Part shown: positions 1 through 8,343 of the stretch, piece after piece
How the letters are laid out: each line of letters begins with the position of its first letter
Numbering within the stretch: position 1 is the stretch's first letter
Assembly: GCA_963205315.1 (NCBI GenBank)
Contig: CAUJIO010000041.1
Location: 1 to 64,000, forward strand
Direction: 5' to 3'
From: Pseudomonadota bacterium
GTDB taxonomy: Bacteria; Pseudomonadota; Alphaproteobacteria; Rhizobiales; Aestuariivirgaceae
DNA: 64,000 nt
The notes under the pieces: model-generated
Seen by the model: the letters and a program-made list of their open reading frames with translations, nothing else
The model's database searches: none
What the model was told of the DNA's origin: nothing
Position numbers and translations under genes: made by a program

Positions 1-516
1 CCCCAAAGGCAGGTCCACCGGCGTGTTGTCATTGCTGGCCAGCCAGATGTATTCCCGCAAGGTGGCACCCGTCGCGCCATCGGCCTCGGCAATGAGGTGG
101 CCGTCTGTGTCATAGATGTAGTGCAGGGTGCCAGAAGGCCCACCCGGAGCTGTGGTGACCCGCGTGACCATCTGTTCCAGCGCATTGTAGGCATAGGTCG
201 AGGTCTGGCTCGCCGTGCCGGTGCGGGCCACCGAAGTTGGCCGGTTCCTCACATTGTAGGTGGTGGTGAAAGTGTCGCCACCCTTGACGTCGACCGTGAT
301 GTTGCCGGCCGCGTCATGCGTGAAGCTGCGGGTCACCGTGCCGTTGGTGGTGACGTTGGCTAGTCTGTTGGAGGTTGCCGGATAGTTCTGGATCTTCGTG
401 GTGGTGGCGCCACCCGGAGGTGTGGTGATCTCGTAAGAGCGGTCGCCCACCGAGGTGTAGTAGTAGGTGGCGGCACCTCACGCGCCATTGGCATTGCGCG
501 AATAGGTGACGATGCG
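1..516 (-). pseudogene. Decayed RHS core fragment (third copy), running off the left edge
   Basis: The minus-strand frame from about 516 to 1 reads as RHS/YD-repeat core, with motifs such as YIYDTDGHLIAEADG and TSVGDRSYEITT. It is nearly the same as the intact core at 1827-2300. It is broken in two ways. The codon that is TGG (Trp) in the intact copy is TGA at 480-478. Just upstream, the RIVTY segment (about residue 225 of the intact copy) is joined directly to the AATYYYTSVGD segment, so roughly 100 residues are missing. There is no start codon or secretion signal. It looks like a displaced RHS core-tip cassette that was truncated. Its own toxin tip, if any, lies outside the window. Confidence 0.75.
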
Positions 517-597
517 CCGAAGACGCATTGGAGACATCCGGAACATTGACCGATTTCGTGCACTGTCACCGGAACGCAAATCACCGTCATTTCCGCA

Positions 598-1023
598 CTA
601 CCGAAGTTGCCACCACTTAGCAAGTGTTGACCATGCTTCTTTCGGCTCAAGTATCTTGATATCGGATACTTCGTTGACCGCAGGAAGCTCATGATGCGGA
701 CCTGAGATTGTCGACTCGCGAACGTTGACAATCATCCAGGCATCAGCGTCTCCGCAGAAGTTCGAACGTCGCTTGACAACAATGTAGTTATCTTTCCAGC
801 CAATTTCGAGAATAGTTCCTCCGACAACACCGCCGCCTGGCTCGCTGCGCAGAGTGCTGTCATCTTCCAGATAGTATGTTTGTCCATCTTCCCACTGAAG
901 AATATAGTAATCGCCTGCTATGCGACGATAGTTCTGCCCAAAGGGATCTTGGTCACAACCTGCCACGAGCGGTGATACAGACAGCACCGCCACAATTTGA
1001 TAAAGCAGTGTTCGCCGAGTCAT
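598..1023 (-). CDS. Putative lipoprotein immunity protein for the adjacent RHS toxin tip
   Basis: A 141-residue protein with no family that I recognise. Residues 1-23 form a signal peptide ending in a lipobox (LVAGC, lipid-modified Cys at about 23). A small soluble domain follows, rich in aromatic and charged residues, so the product should sit on a membrane facing the periplasm. Its ATG overlaps the stop codon of the upstream RHS orphan in an ATGA arrangement (1020-1023), which means translational coupling to the toxin. Position, size and coupling are those of an immunity gene in a polymorphic toxin system. The immunity role is inferred from context. A periplasmic address would suggest that the partner toxin attacks the cell envelope. 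Confidence 0.6.
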   Translation of the reverse strand: MTRRTLLYQIVAVLSVSPLVAGCDQDPFGQNYRRIAGDYYILQWEDGQTYYLEDDSTLRSEPGGGVVGGTILEIGWKDNYIVVKRRSNFCGDADAWMIVNVRESTISGPHHELPAVNEVSDIKILEPKEAWSTLAKWWQLR

Positions 1024-3344
1024 TCAATCCACCAATAGGTCTGCCCCATGTTTCCCATCGGTATTGGCACGTCAAAGTAGCCAAATATAGATGGGCTGCC
1101 GCGCCCCCAATTCGGCCCGTAGCCATAAGCAAAAGATGTAAAGCTAGAATTGTTTGTTATGACAACCTTCTTCTTGCAGTTCGGAAGGGGATAGACATCT
1201 ACCCGATAGCTACCAACAAACTGTTCGGTAGGATCAAGTCCGGCATTCCAATATCCCGCGGCCCCAAATTTGGCTGCAACATTGGTAACCGGTTGTGCCC
1301 CTGCGCAATTGCAATCCGAGTTTACTTGATTCTTTTTGTTGTATAGGTCTCTGGCCTTATTGACTCCGGGAGCATCTTTCATTTCGCCAACCGGATCACT
1401 CCCTGGACCAAACACCAAATTATCTGGTCCCGTTCCAGTTAGCCAATTCCATGTCATCGACGCTGAATTCCACCAACTCAAACCCGTCACATCGACTCCA
1501 CCAAACGGGCTTCCCCACATATACCCGTACACGCTCGGCCCATCGACGAAGCGGAGCGGGTCGGGTTGGGTGTATCTCCCGGTCGAGGGGTCGTAATGGC
1601 GGTGCCAGTTGTAGCTCAAGCCGGTCTCGATGAGGAAGACCTGGCCGGGGAAGCGCAGGTTGTTCTCGATGGTGCCGGAGAGGCTGTAGGATTCGCCGAA
1701 AGGGTTGTAGAGGGCCTGCCAGACGGTGGTTCTCGCGGCGTCGGTCATGCGGATGGGGCGGCCGAGATGATCGGCATGCACCATCGAGAGCACCGGCGTG
1801 GCGGTGTTGACGGCGGTGACCAACCCCAAAGGCAGGTCCACCGGCTGGTTATCGTTGCAGGCGAGCCAGATGTATTCGCGGGTGGTCGCTCCGGTGGCGC
1901 CGTCGGCCTCGGCGATCAGGTGGCCTTGCGTGTCATAGATATAATGCACGGTCCCCGCCGGGCCGCCCGGAGCGGTGGTGACCCGCGTCACCATCTGCTC
2001 CAGTGCGTTATAGGCGTAAGTCGAAGTCTGGCTCGCCGTGCCGGTACGCGCGACGCTCACCGGGCGGTTCCGGACGTTGTAGGTGGTGGTGAAGGTATCG
2101 CCACCTTTCACATCCACCGTGATGTTGCCGGCCGCGTCATGCGTGAAGCTGCGGGTCAGCGTGCCATTGGTGGTGACGCTGGCTAGTCTGTTGGACGTCG
2201 CCGGATAGTTCTGGATCTTCGTGGTGGTGGCGCCACCCGGGGGTGTGGTGATCTCGTAAGAGCGGTCGCCCACCGAGGTGTAGTAATAGGTGGCAGCCCC
2301 CCACGGGCCAATGGAATTCTGCAGACGCCTTGCAGCGTCGTACCACAGCGACACCGAGTTCGCCGCCGTCACATTGTCGTTGATGGCGGTAAGGTTGAGG
2401 TTGTCAGTATACGTATAGGACAGGCTCGAGACAAAACTCGCCCCGTCTTTCAAACGGAGGCCTGTCAGACGATAGTCAAGGTCGTAGATGGTGTTGGTCA
2501 CCATCCCATTGCCATGTGTCATCTTGTCGAGCAAACTTGACATCGGTTCCCAGCTCATGGTGCTGGCGACCGTATCGACGGCGGCAGTGGCATTCTTCAG
2601 GGTGGTTACTCCTGTCACTTGACCCAACGCATTGCGGGCGTAAGTGACGATGCGGCCCGAGGGATATGTCATGGTGGCCAAGTGGCCGGCGGCATCGTAA
2701 GCGTATTGGAGATTGTAGACGATTCCGCTGATTGTCCGCTTTTCGTTGAAGATCTGGCCGAACGCATCATAGTATCGTCTGGTCATCCCGCTGCCGTCGA
2801 TGACCTTGAACAGCCGCCCGATACCAAGGCTGGAGCCGGTCGTGCTGTCATAGGTGTAGGTAACATTGTCGGCGGTGGATGAAGGGTAGCTCACTGCCTG
2901 CAGCCGGCCGGCGTTGTCATACGTCATATTGATGACGATACCGCGTGGGTCGGTCACCTGTGTCGCCAGCCCTCGCGCATCGCGGACGATCACAGCCGTT
3001 CCTACGTCCGGGCCTTGCTCCTGTATAACTTCGCCAAAGCCGTTCCGCACATAGGTGGTGACGAGCGAACGGGGATCGCTGTAGGCGGTGATGTTGTCCT
3101 GTCCGTCGCGCGTCAGGTTGACCTGGGCTGATACTTGATCGGTCGTCCGGATCAGCCGCTGCAAAGCGTCATAGGCATAGGAATAGAGATTGCTGCGCGG
3201 ATCGGTGACCGTCGTGAGGTTATCGGTCTTGTCATAGGCATAATTCGTCTGCTGGGCCGAAGCCCCGATGGACCGCATCAAACGCCCCAATTCATCGAAC
3301 AACGCCGACTGCTGTTTGACGATCGTCCCGCCGGACGACTTCAC
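1020..3344 (-). CDS. Orphan RHS core protein with variable C-terminal toxin tip
   Basis: About 774 residues counted from a GTG at 3344. The same frame is open back to 3458, where it meets a TGA, so the gene is 5'-truncated and lacks a signal peptide. Residues 1-630 are YD repeats (for example YAYDALQRLIR) ending in the conserved RHS core terminus (NPFGESYSLSG, FPGQVFLIETGLSYNWHRHYDPSTGRYTQPDPL). The last ~142 residues are an unrelated tip beginning after VTGLSWWN. It contains TGTGPDNLVFGPGS and MKDAPGVNKARDLYNKKN, then a cysteine- and aromatic-rich end (CNCAG, WGRGSP, YWWIE). I cannot assign the tip to a named toxin fold. Its stop overlaps the start of the lipoprotein gene. It looks like a spare core-tip cassette that could recombine into a full-length RHS gene. 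Confidence 0.75.
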   Translation of the reverse strand: MKSSGGTIVKQQSALFDELGRLMRSIGASAQQTNYAYDKTDNLTTVTDPRSNLYSYAYDALQRLIRTTDQVSAQVNLTRDGQDNITAYSDPRSLVTTYVRNGFGEVIQEQGPDVGTAVIVRDARGLATQVTDPRGIVINMTYDNAGRLQAVSYPSSTADNVTYTYDSTTGSSLGIGRLFKVIDGSGMTRRYYDAFGQIFNEKRTISGIVYNLQYAYDAAGHLATMTYPSGRIVTYARNALGQVTGVTTLKNATAAVDTVASTMSWEPMSSLLDKMTHGNGMVTNTIYDLDYRLTGLRLKDGASFVSSLSYTYTDNLNLTAINDNVTAANSVSLWYDAARRLQNSIGPWGAATYYYTSVGDRSYEITTPPGGATTTKIQNYPATSNRLASVTTNGTLTRSFTHDAAGNITVDVKGGDTFTTTYNVRNRPVSVARTGTASQTSTYAYNALEQMVTRVTTAPGGPAGTVHYIYDTQGHLIAEADGATGATTREYIWLACNDNQPVDLPLGLVTAVNTATPVLSMVHADHLGRPIRMTDAARTTVWQALYNPFGESYSLSGTIENNLRFPGQVFLIETGLSYNWHRHYDPSTGRYTQPDPLRFVDGPSVYGYMWGSPFGGVDVTGLSWWNSASMTWNWLTGTGPDNLVFGPGSDPVGEMKDAPGVNKARDLYNKKNQVNSDCNCAGAQPVTNVAAKFGAAGYWNAGLDPTEQFVGSYRVDVYPLPNCKKKVVITNNSSFTSFAYGYGPNWGRGSPSIFGYFDVPIPMGNMGQTYWWIE
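1827..2302 (-). repeat. RHS core direct repeat, copy matching 1-477 (and partly 4700-4850)
   Basis: The segment at 1827-2302 and the segment at 1-477 align base for base, with scattered substitutions, over the stretch encoding TSVGDRSYEITTPPGG... through EYIWLA. A second conserved block, about 1545-1960, is repeated at about 4430-4850. All copies have the same orientation, so recombination between them would delete or swap toxin tips. The missing core of the gene starting at 6751 would be explained by such an event. Confidence 0.8.
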
Positions 3345-3594
3345 AGTCGCCGACGTCCGATCACCATTGGCATTGTAGCCATACTCGATCTTCTGGCCAG
3401 AATTGTTGGTGACGGAGGTTAACCGCCGCGCAGCGAAATTTGCACGAACATAAGAATATCATCCGATTTTTGCACTAGGGGGTGCCTTAGGCAAATAGCC
3501 GCCCGCCCATCTGGCCAACTCTGAGAATAGCAATGGCGTTCTGCTCATCACTATCCATCTTTATAAACAGACTGCTTTCCGCATGCTCTAACGT

Positions 3595-3957
3595 TCAGAG
3601 CTCACCACATTCCCTTTTAAAAAACTTAACGCGAGACTCGTCTGCAACCAGACTTCCATTCAAACTCGAAGGTAGCTTTCCCGCTCTATTGAACCAGTAG
3701 TTAGCATTTTTTCGATTTTCTTCCGAAGGATCCAATTGATGTTCAAAGGCGCAGCCAACCAACCATTGCGCCCTACTATCACCAAGATATGCTAACGGCA
3801 GAAGCCAATTTATGGCAACTGAACCATGGTCGTCCTTGTAAGCTATTGATCCTTCGTTCATAATCCAAAATCGTAAGTATAGACCTAGAATTGTCAACGC
3901 CACAACAAACAGACTGATCGAACCATATGTACGTAGGTTGCTTCTATTACCTATCAT
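3595..3957 (-). CDS. Membrane-anchored Sel1-like protein, probable immunity protein
   Basis: A 120-residue protein. Residues about 12-32 are one hydrophobic segment (ISLFVVALTILGLYLRFWI). The rest resembles a Sel1/TPR-like helical repeat (LAYLGDSRAQWLVGCAFEH... then NANYWFNRAGKLP). The ATG at 3957 overlaps the stop of the RHS toxin tip by 4 bp (ATGA). The predicted topology is an N-terminal anchor with the repeat domain in the periplasm, which suits neutralising a peptidoglycan-targeting toxin. The Sel1 assignment comes from a single repeat and is moderate. The immunity role is inferred from coupling to the toxin. Confidence 0.6.
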   Translation of the reverse strand: MIGNRSNLRTYGSISLFVVALTILGLYLRFWIMNEGSIAYKDDHGSVAINWLLPLAYLGDSRAQWLVGCAFEHQLDPSEENRKNANYWFNRAGKLPSSLNGSLVADESRVKFFKRECGEL

Positions 3958-4673
3958 GGATTTACCGTAAGCATATTGTTGCCATTCTCAGAGTTGAGCA
4001 GGTGTTGGTTCGTCAGGAAAACATTCATAGTATTCGGATCGTCCGCATCGGCGTTGATGCAACCAAGTGTTCGATGGCCAGCATGATACTGAAATCCGCA
4101 TCGTCCACCAATATAGCACCAGAAACCTGAAACCGGAGGATCTGGCTCAAGTCTCCATCTACCTTCATGACCAGGACGATCATCGGAATTCATTCGGTAG
4201 TTGCCCGGAGGGATAGGCCCAGCATCTTTGACGCCGGAACAAGATGGATTGTCTTTGCATAGTCCCAATCCGGACGAAACGCCACTCGGGCCAACGCTAC
4301 TGGAGACCGCACCATTGTTGGAAACGCATGTCATGGTATGATTTGTTATAGAATAGGTGCAATTCGCCAATCCTCTTTGGTCAAAGTTCATCTCCGGGCT
4401 CGCCCCCGCATAAGCATAGACACTCGGCCCGTCGACGAAGCGCAGGGGGTCGGGTTGGGTGTACCTGCCGGTGGTGGGGTCGTAGTGGCGGTGCCAGTTG
4501 TAAGAGAGGCCGGTCTCGATGAGGAAGACCTGGCCGGGGAAGCGCAGGTTGTTCTCGATGGTGCCGGAGAGGCTGTAGGGCTCGCCGAAGGGATTGTAGA
4601 AGGCCTGCCAGACGGTGGTTCTCGCGGCGTCGGTCATGCGGATGGGGCGGCCCAAGTGATCGGCGTGCACCAT
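3954..4673 (-). CDS. RHS core end plus L,D-transpeptidase-like (Tlde1/DUF2778-like) toxin tip
   Basis: Counting from an internal ATG at 4673, residues 1-85 are the conserved end of an RHS core (MVHADHLGRPIRM... TQPDPLRFVDGPSVY). Residues about 102-239 are a variable toxin tip. The tip has GPIPPGNY (residues 162-169) and YHAGHRTLGCIN (196-207). The second stretch matches the His-Gly...Ser/Thr-x-Gly-Cys catalytic signature of L,D-transpeptidase-fold effectors of the Tlde1/DUF2778 type, which act on peptidoglycan in the periplasm. Here H197 or H200 and C205 would be catalytic. The reading frame is open upstream to about 4857, but there it is out of frame with the N-terminal half that starts at 6751. 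The gene is therefore the displaced 3' part of that RHS gene. It overlaps its candidate immunity gene by 4 bp. Confidence 0.7.
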   Translation of the reverse strand: MVHADHLGRPIRMTDAARTTVWQAFYNPFGEPYSLSGTIENNLRFPGQVFLIETGLSYNWHRHYDPTTGRYTQPDPLRFVDGPSVYAYAGASPEMNFDQRGLANCTYSITNHTMTCVSNNGAVSSSVGPSGVSSGLGLCKDNPSCSGVKDAGPIPPGNYRMNSDDRPGHEGRWRLEPDPPVSGFWCYIGGRCGFQYHAGHRTLGCINADADDPNTMNVFLTNQHLLNSENGNNMLTVNP

Positions 4674-4804
4674 CGAGAGGACCGGGCTCGCCGTGTTGAC
4701 GGCGGTGACTAAAGCCAGCGGCAGGTCGACCGGATCATTGTCGTTTGATGCCAGCCAGATGTATTCGCGGAGTGTAGCTCCCGTCGTGCCATCGGCCTCG
4801 GCGA

Positions 4805-6751
4805 TCAGGTGCCCGTCAAGGTCATAGATGTAGTGCAGGGTGCCGTCGTGCGGGCCGCAATGGCTCCGGTCGTATTGGTCCAGTCGGCCGTTCCGGAACT
4901 TGCCGTGCCGTTGACGACGGTCAGCGGCACATCTGCCAGCGCGGCCCCGGTCGGGCCGACGGCTGGTGGCGCGGGAAGTGCGATTGTCGAATAATTGAAG
5001 GCCGTTGTACGAGTTTGGCCGTTGGTGGAATAGGGTACCGTGGTGGTCGTCGTGTCAGTCAGCGTGAGGCTGGTCATGCGTCCAGCAGTATTGTAGCTCA
5101 TGCTGGTGGTAAGGCCCGGTCCCGCGATGCTGGTCGGAAGTGGCCGCGTTGCATCCCAGCTTGTGGTGGTGGTCCTGGCTTCCGGCGTGCCGAACCCTTC
5201 TATTGTGCTGGTCGGCAGCCCCCGGCTGTTTCTGGTCCATTTGGTGATACGACTTTTTGCATCCGTGGCCTGACTGCGGAAGCCATTCGTATCATAGGCG
5301 TAGACAGTGTTTGAGGCTGCGCAATTTGCGGTTGAGATACCATCGACAGCGGTGAGCCGCCGGATTTGGCCCTGTATGCGCTGATAGCTATAGACTGTCT
5401 GGCGGCCCAGCGGATTTGTGACCGTGACCTTGTTGTTCACGTCGTCATACGCAAACGTGAAGTGCGCCATGCCGCCGGCGCGTTCGTTGGTCAATACTCG
5501 ACCGTTGCTATCGAAAGTCCAGGTTACATGCCGGATCCCGCGCTCATCGACGACGCCAGTCATCAGGAAGGGTTGCTCCGCATCATTCAAATACTCATAG
5601 GTCAATGTTGGATTGTCGGTCGAAACTGCCGGGGTTGCATCGGGATAGACAACAGATTTCAGGGCATAGATGGATGGATTGTAGAATCCTGAAGGCAGGC
5701 CAATGGCGCGGTTTTCGTAGGTGAAGTCGATGGTCTTGCCATCACTGGTGATCACTTTGGAGAGCAGTGAGGGCAGAGACGCCGGCGTATCATAGGCAAA
5801 CTCGAGCCAGCGGCCGAAACTGTCGGTCACGCGGGTGTTGAGAATGCCCGAGTATTCGAGGTACTGTGCGTAACCATCGACGAAGGTGATTTGCTTCAGA
5901 AGGCCATCGAAGCCAAAGATGTATCGCGTCCCTTCGGGGGTCACCATCTCCACCGTTGAGGCTGTGATGGTCAGTTTCAGATCAATGTCGGTTCTGAACT
6001 GATCCCAATAGATGCTGGCCGTAGACGTGGGATGGGGACGAGGAATCACCGGTTTCCAAACACCAGTTTGCTGTTTGAAGGAGTATTCGATCGAGTCGGG
6101 CAACACGATATGAATTGTCGTAGCGCTGGTTGGTAACGCGACTGGGGAACCCAGACTTCCCATCCAAGATGCAGCGGCATCGAAATTGCTGCGCCAGGCA
6201 TTGCCGAGTCGGGAGTAAGTTGGAGCCTTGAGAAGCCCGAAAGAACTGGCATAGGAGCGCGTGAATTTGAGTGGATCGACTCCCGATGACGCCCAGTCTG
6301 TTGCCTCTTGAACGCTGGTGCCGGTCAGAGTGTCGACTGGATCCCCGTTCCAGACGGGGCAAGTCTTGCTACGCTGCTCAGCTACTGCAATACATCCGCC
6401 ATCGATTCCGAAATCTGTTCCAGTTGTGCAGGTCCTCGTCGCTCCACCGCCACACTTGAATTGGTCGGTCGGATGCTGATCGCAGAATGCATTGTTTCCG
6501 TAACTGTAACATGTTGCAATACCACCCGAATAGCTGCATTCGCCTCCTAGTGTGCTGTTTGGATAAAGACTGCGCTGATCTCTTGAAGCAGCAGCCATAC
6601 CTCCAAAGCCACCAGGCCCTGCGGTGCAGCCATGGGTGCACGTCCATGTCGCGACAGCGAATGCGTCTGTCTGGGAAAAGGCTGAAATCCCAAAAAATAT
6701 AAGAGCAATTGATGCGAACAGGCGAAAACAGACTGGAGAAATTTGCATCAT
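4805..6751 (-). CDS. Secreted RHS-repeat protein, N-terminal half, core deleted and frame-shifted
   Basis: About 648 residues from ATG 6751; GTG 6754 and ATG 6748 are alternative starts. The first ~32 residues are a signal peptide (FASIALIFFGISAFS... AFA). A cysteine-rich segment to about residue 125 follows, then a DUF6531-type entry domain (DPVDTLTGTSVQEATDWASSGVDPLKFTRSYAS), then YD repeats (FAYDDVNNKVTVTNPLGRQ, YAYDTNGF). After TVVNGTASSGTADWTNT the sequence jumps into DNA encoding the RHS core terminus (YIYDLDGHLIAEADG) in the wrong frame and stops at 4805. Compared with the intact orphan core, several hundred residues of barrel are missing. It is probably a non-functional product of an internal deletion, unless the product is still made from two pieces. 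Confidence 0.7.
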   Translation of the reverse strand: MMQISPVCFRLFASIALIFFGISAFSQTDAFAVATWTCTHGCTAGPGGFGGMAAASRDQRSLYPNSTLGGECSYSGGIATCYSYGNNAFCDQHPTDQFKCGGGATRTCTTGTDFGIDGGCIAVAEQRSKTCPVWNGDPVDTLTGTSVQEATDWASSGVDPLKFTRSYASSFGLLKAPTYSRLGNAWRSNFDAAASWMGSLGSPVALPTSATTIHIVLPDSIEYSFKQQTGVWKPVIPRPHPTSTASIYWDQFRTDIDLKLTITASTVEMVTPEGTRYIFGFDGLLKQITFVDGYAQYLEYSGILNTRVTDSFGRWLEFAYDTPASLPSLLSKVITSDGKTIDFTYENRAIGLPSGFYNPSIYALKSVVYPDATPAVSTDNPTLTYEYLNDAEQPFLMTGVVDERGIRHVTWTFDSNGRVLTNERAGGMAHFTFAYDDVNNKVTVTNPLGRQTVYSYQRIQGQIRRLTAVDGISTANCAASNTVYAYDTNGFRSQATDAKSRITKWTRNSRGLPTSTIEGFGTPEARTTTTSWDATRPLPTSIAGPGLTTSMSYNTAGRMTSLTLTDTTTTTVPYSTNGQTRTTAFNYSTIALPAPPAVGPTGAALADVPLTVVNGTASSGTADWTNTTGAIAARTTAPCTTSMTLTGT

Positions 6752-6776
6752 CACCCTCAGAATTGACCTTACTGTT

Positions 6777-6805
6777 AGGTAAAATTTTGATTAACCAAAG
6801 GTCAA
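6777..6805 (-). promoter_or_regulatory. Putative sigma70-type promoter of the RHS gene
   Basis: On the minus strand, TTGACC (6805-6800) and TTACCT (6782-6777) are separated by 17 bp of AT-rich sequence. They lie about 25 bp upstream of the GTG/ATG start cluster, which is preceded by GAGGG. The -35 match is good and the -10 match is moderate. There is no experimental support. Confidence 0.4.
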
Positions 6806-6889
6806 GTGCTAATGCAGCTTTTGCACTGAATTGCTGTGGCCTTGCGCAAAGTGAAGCCGGGATCGATGAGGTTATCTGTGCGTCGCTCC

Positions 6890-7828
6890 CTACGCTGTTG
6901 CCGCCATCAACACCCGTTCAACCTTGGCCCTTATGGCTTCGAAGGGGATCTTGCTGAGGGCGCTAGTCGGCGAATATCCAAGTACGCCCCAGACGCGGGC
7001 AACCTCGCGGTGGAGATCGGACGTGGGATAGTCTGACAGCCTGCTAAGCTCATCCCAGTAATGTTCCCCTTGCCTGACGATGCGGGCGGGGAACAACAGG
7101 TTCAGGCTTACGATGAGATACGGAATGACCGACAGGTCAGGACTGTCAGGGTCTTTGAGACGCGAGAGGGGTGCGGTACGGATGTCGAAGGTGACTTGGG
7201 CGATCAGGGCATCCCGGAGACGGCGGAGATGTTCGAGGTTCTTGGCCTCATCCGTCGTGACGGCCCCACGATAGCGTGAGAGCTGACCGGGAGGGCTGGT
7301 GATGTCCTCAGGCGCGGGGAGCCATTCCCGGAGGAGGGGGTCAGTTCTCGCGATGCGATCAGAAATCGATTGATAGTTCTTCCTGTAATCGCTCCAACAG
7401 ACATGATCGTCCTCGATAACCTTGAGGATGCGGGCATCCTCGGCGAGGAGCTGCTTCCGAAGATCCCGCATGAGATGAACGCTGCGGCCGGTGAGGGCCA
7501 TCTGCTCGGTCTTGCGCTGCAGGGCCTCGGCCTTGCTGACCTCGCGAACTCTGCCGTTCTCCTTCAGCCGGACCGCCTCGCAGAGTACCTTGTGCATGTC
7601 CGCAGCATGACGGCCCGGGGGAGGGAGGATGTCAGCTGTCTTTGGCTTGGACTTCTTCGGCCGCCCCAGCGGATTGCCGGACTGGCCCTTCTGGAACCGG
7701 GTCTGTTTTGGCGGTTTGCCATAGCCGACTTCCGATGCGATCTGACTGTGTTGCGGCGGCTTTCCATAGCCGACCTGGGAGAAGATCGATTGTTTTGAGG
7801 CCTCGGCGTCGATCGGGAGCTTGGCCAT
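6890..7828 (-). CDS. DUF5681 domain-containing protein
   Basis: About 312 residues from ATG 7828 (MAKLPID), chosen because it overlaps the stop of the upstream methyltransferase in a TGATG. The N-terminal part holds two VGYGKPP motifs and then TRFQKGQSGNPLGRPKKSK, the hallmark of DUF5681. This basic domain occurs in mobile and phage-associated genes of alphaproteobacteria. The rest is helical and charged, with no motif I can name. The gene is normally found next to ParB/DNA-methylase fusions, as here. The role is unknown; DNA binding or packaging is plausible but unproven. Confidence 0.7.
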   Translation of the reverse strand: MAKLPIDAEASKQSIFSQVGYGKPPQHSQIASEVGYGKPPKQTRFQKGQSGNPLGRPKKSKPKTADILPPPGRHAADMHKVLCEAVRLKENGRVREVSKAEALQRKTEQMALTGRSVHLMRDLRKQLLAEDARILKVIEDDHVCWSDYRKNYQSISDRIARTDPLLREWLPAPEDITSPPGQLSRYRGAVTTDEAKNLEHLRRLRDALIAQVTFDIRTAPLSRLKDPDSPDLSVIPYLIVSLNLLFPARIVRQGEHYWDELSRLSDYPTSDLHREVARVWGVLGYSPTSALSKIPFEAIRAKVERVLMAATA

Positions 7829-8343
7829 CACGCCGCCTCCCGCGACCGCAGCGCGGCCAGGTCCTCGAAGCAGCACCCCTCCACGGCATGCTGGGCCTGC
7901 TTGCCCGTGAAGGCCTGCCAGTGGGCGATGATGAGATCGCAGTAGAGGGGATCATATTCGATGAGCCTCGCCCGCCTGCCACAGCTCTCGGCGGCAATGA
8001 GGGTGGACCCTGAGCCTCCGAAGGGATCGAGCACGTTCTGGCCACGCTTCGAGCAATCCTTGAGGGCATCCGCCACCAGAGCCACAGGCTTCACCGTGGG
8101 GAGCATGGCCAGTTCCTCGGCCCGGTTGGAACTCATGCTGGAGATGCCAGCATAATCCCAGACATTGGTGCGGTAGCGTCCGGTCTGGCCCAGCTCGAAA
8201 GTGTTGATGTGAGGGGCGGTGCCGACCTTGTAGACGAAGACCAACTCATGCTTCGAGCGGTAGAAGGTGCCCATGCCGCCATTGGTTTTGTTCCAGACGC
8301 AGAGGTTCTTGAGCTCGCTGAAGGCGGAGGACCCTGCCTCCAC
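7828..8343 (-). pseudogene. 5'-truncated DNA methyltransferase (N4/N6, ParB-methylase family)
   Basis: This open frame holds only the C-terminal ~170 residues of a site-specific DNA methyltransferase. It has a target-recognition-like stretch (LCVWNKTNGGMGTFYRSKHELVFVYKVG), HPTVKP-like LPTVKPVALVADAL, and the SAM-binding motif DPFGGSGSTLIAAE, ending in ARLIEYDPLYCD. The catalytic DPPY segment and the ParB-like N-terminus expected for this family are absent. Homology stops abruptly near 8330, and a GTG at 8343 is the only available start. It is a remnant, probably of an integrated element, and should be inactive as a methylase. Confidence 0.75.

Noticed and set aside
1-4850. Repeated blocks that could suggest a CRISPR array or tandem repeats
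   Set aside because: The repeats are long coding segments of RHS cores, not short direct repeats with unique spacers.
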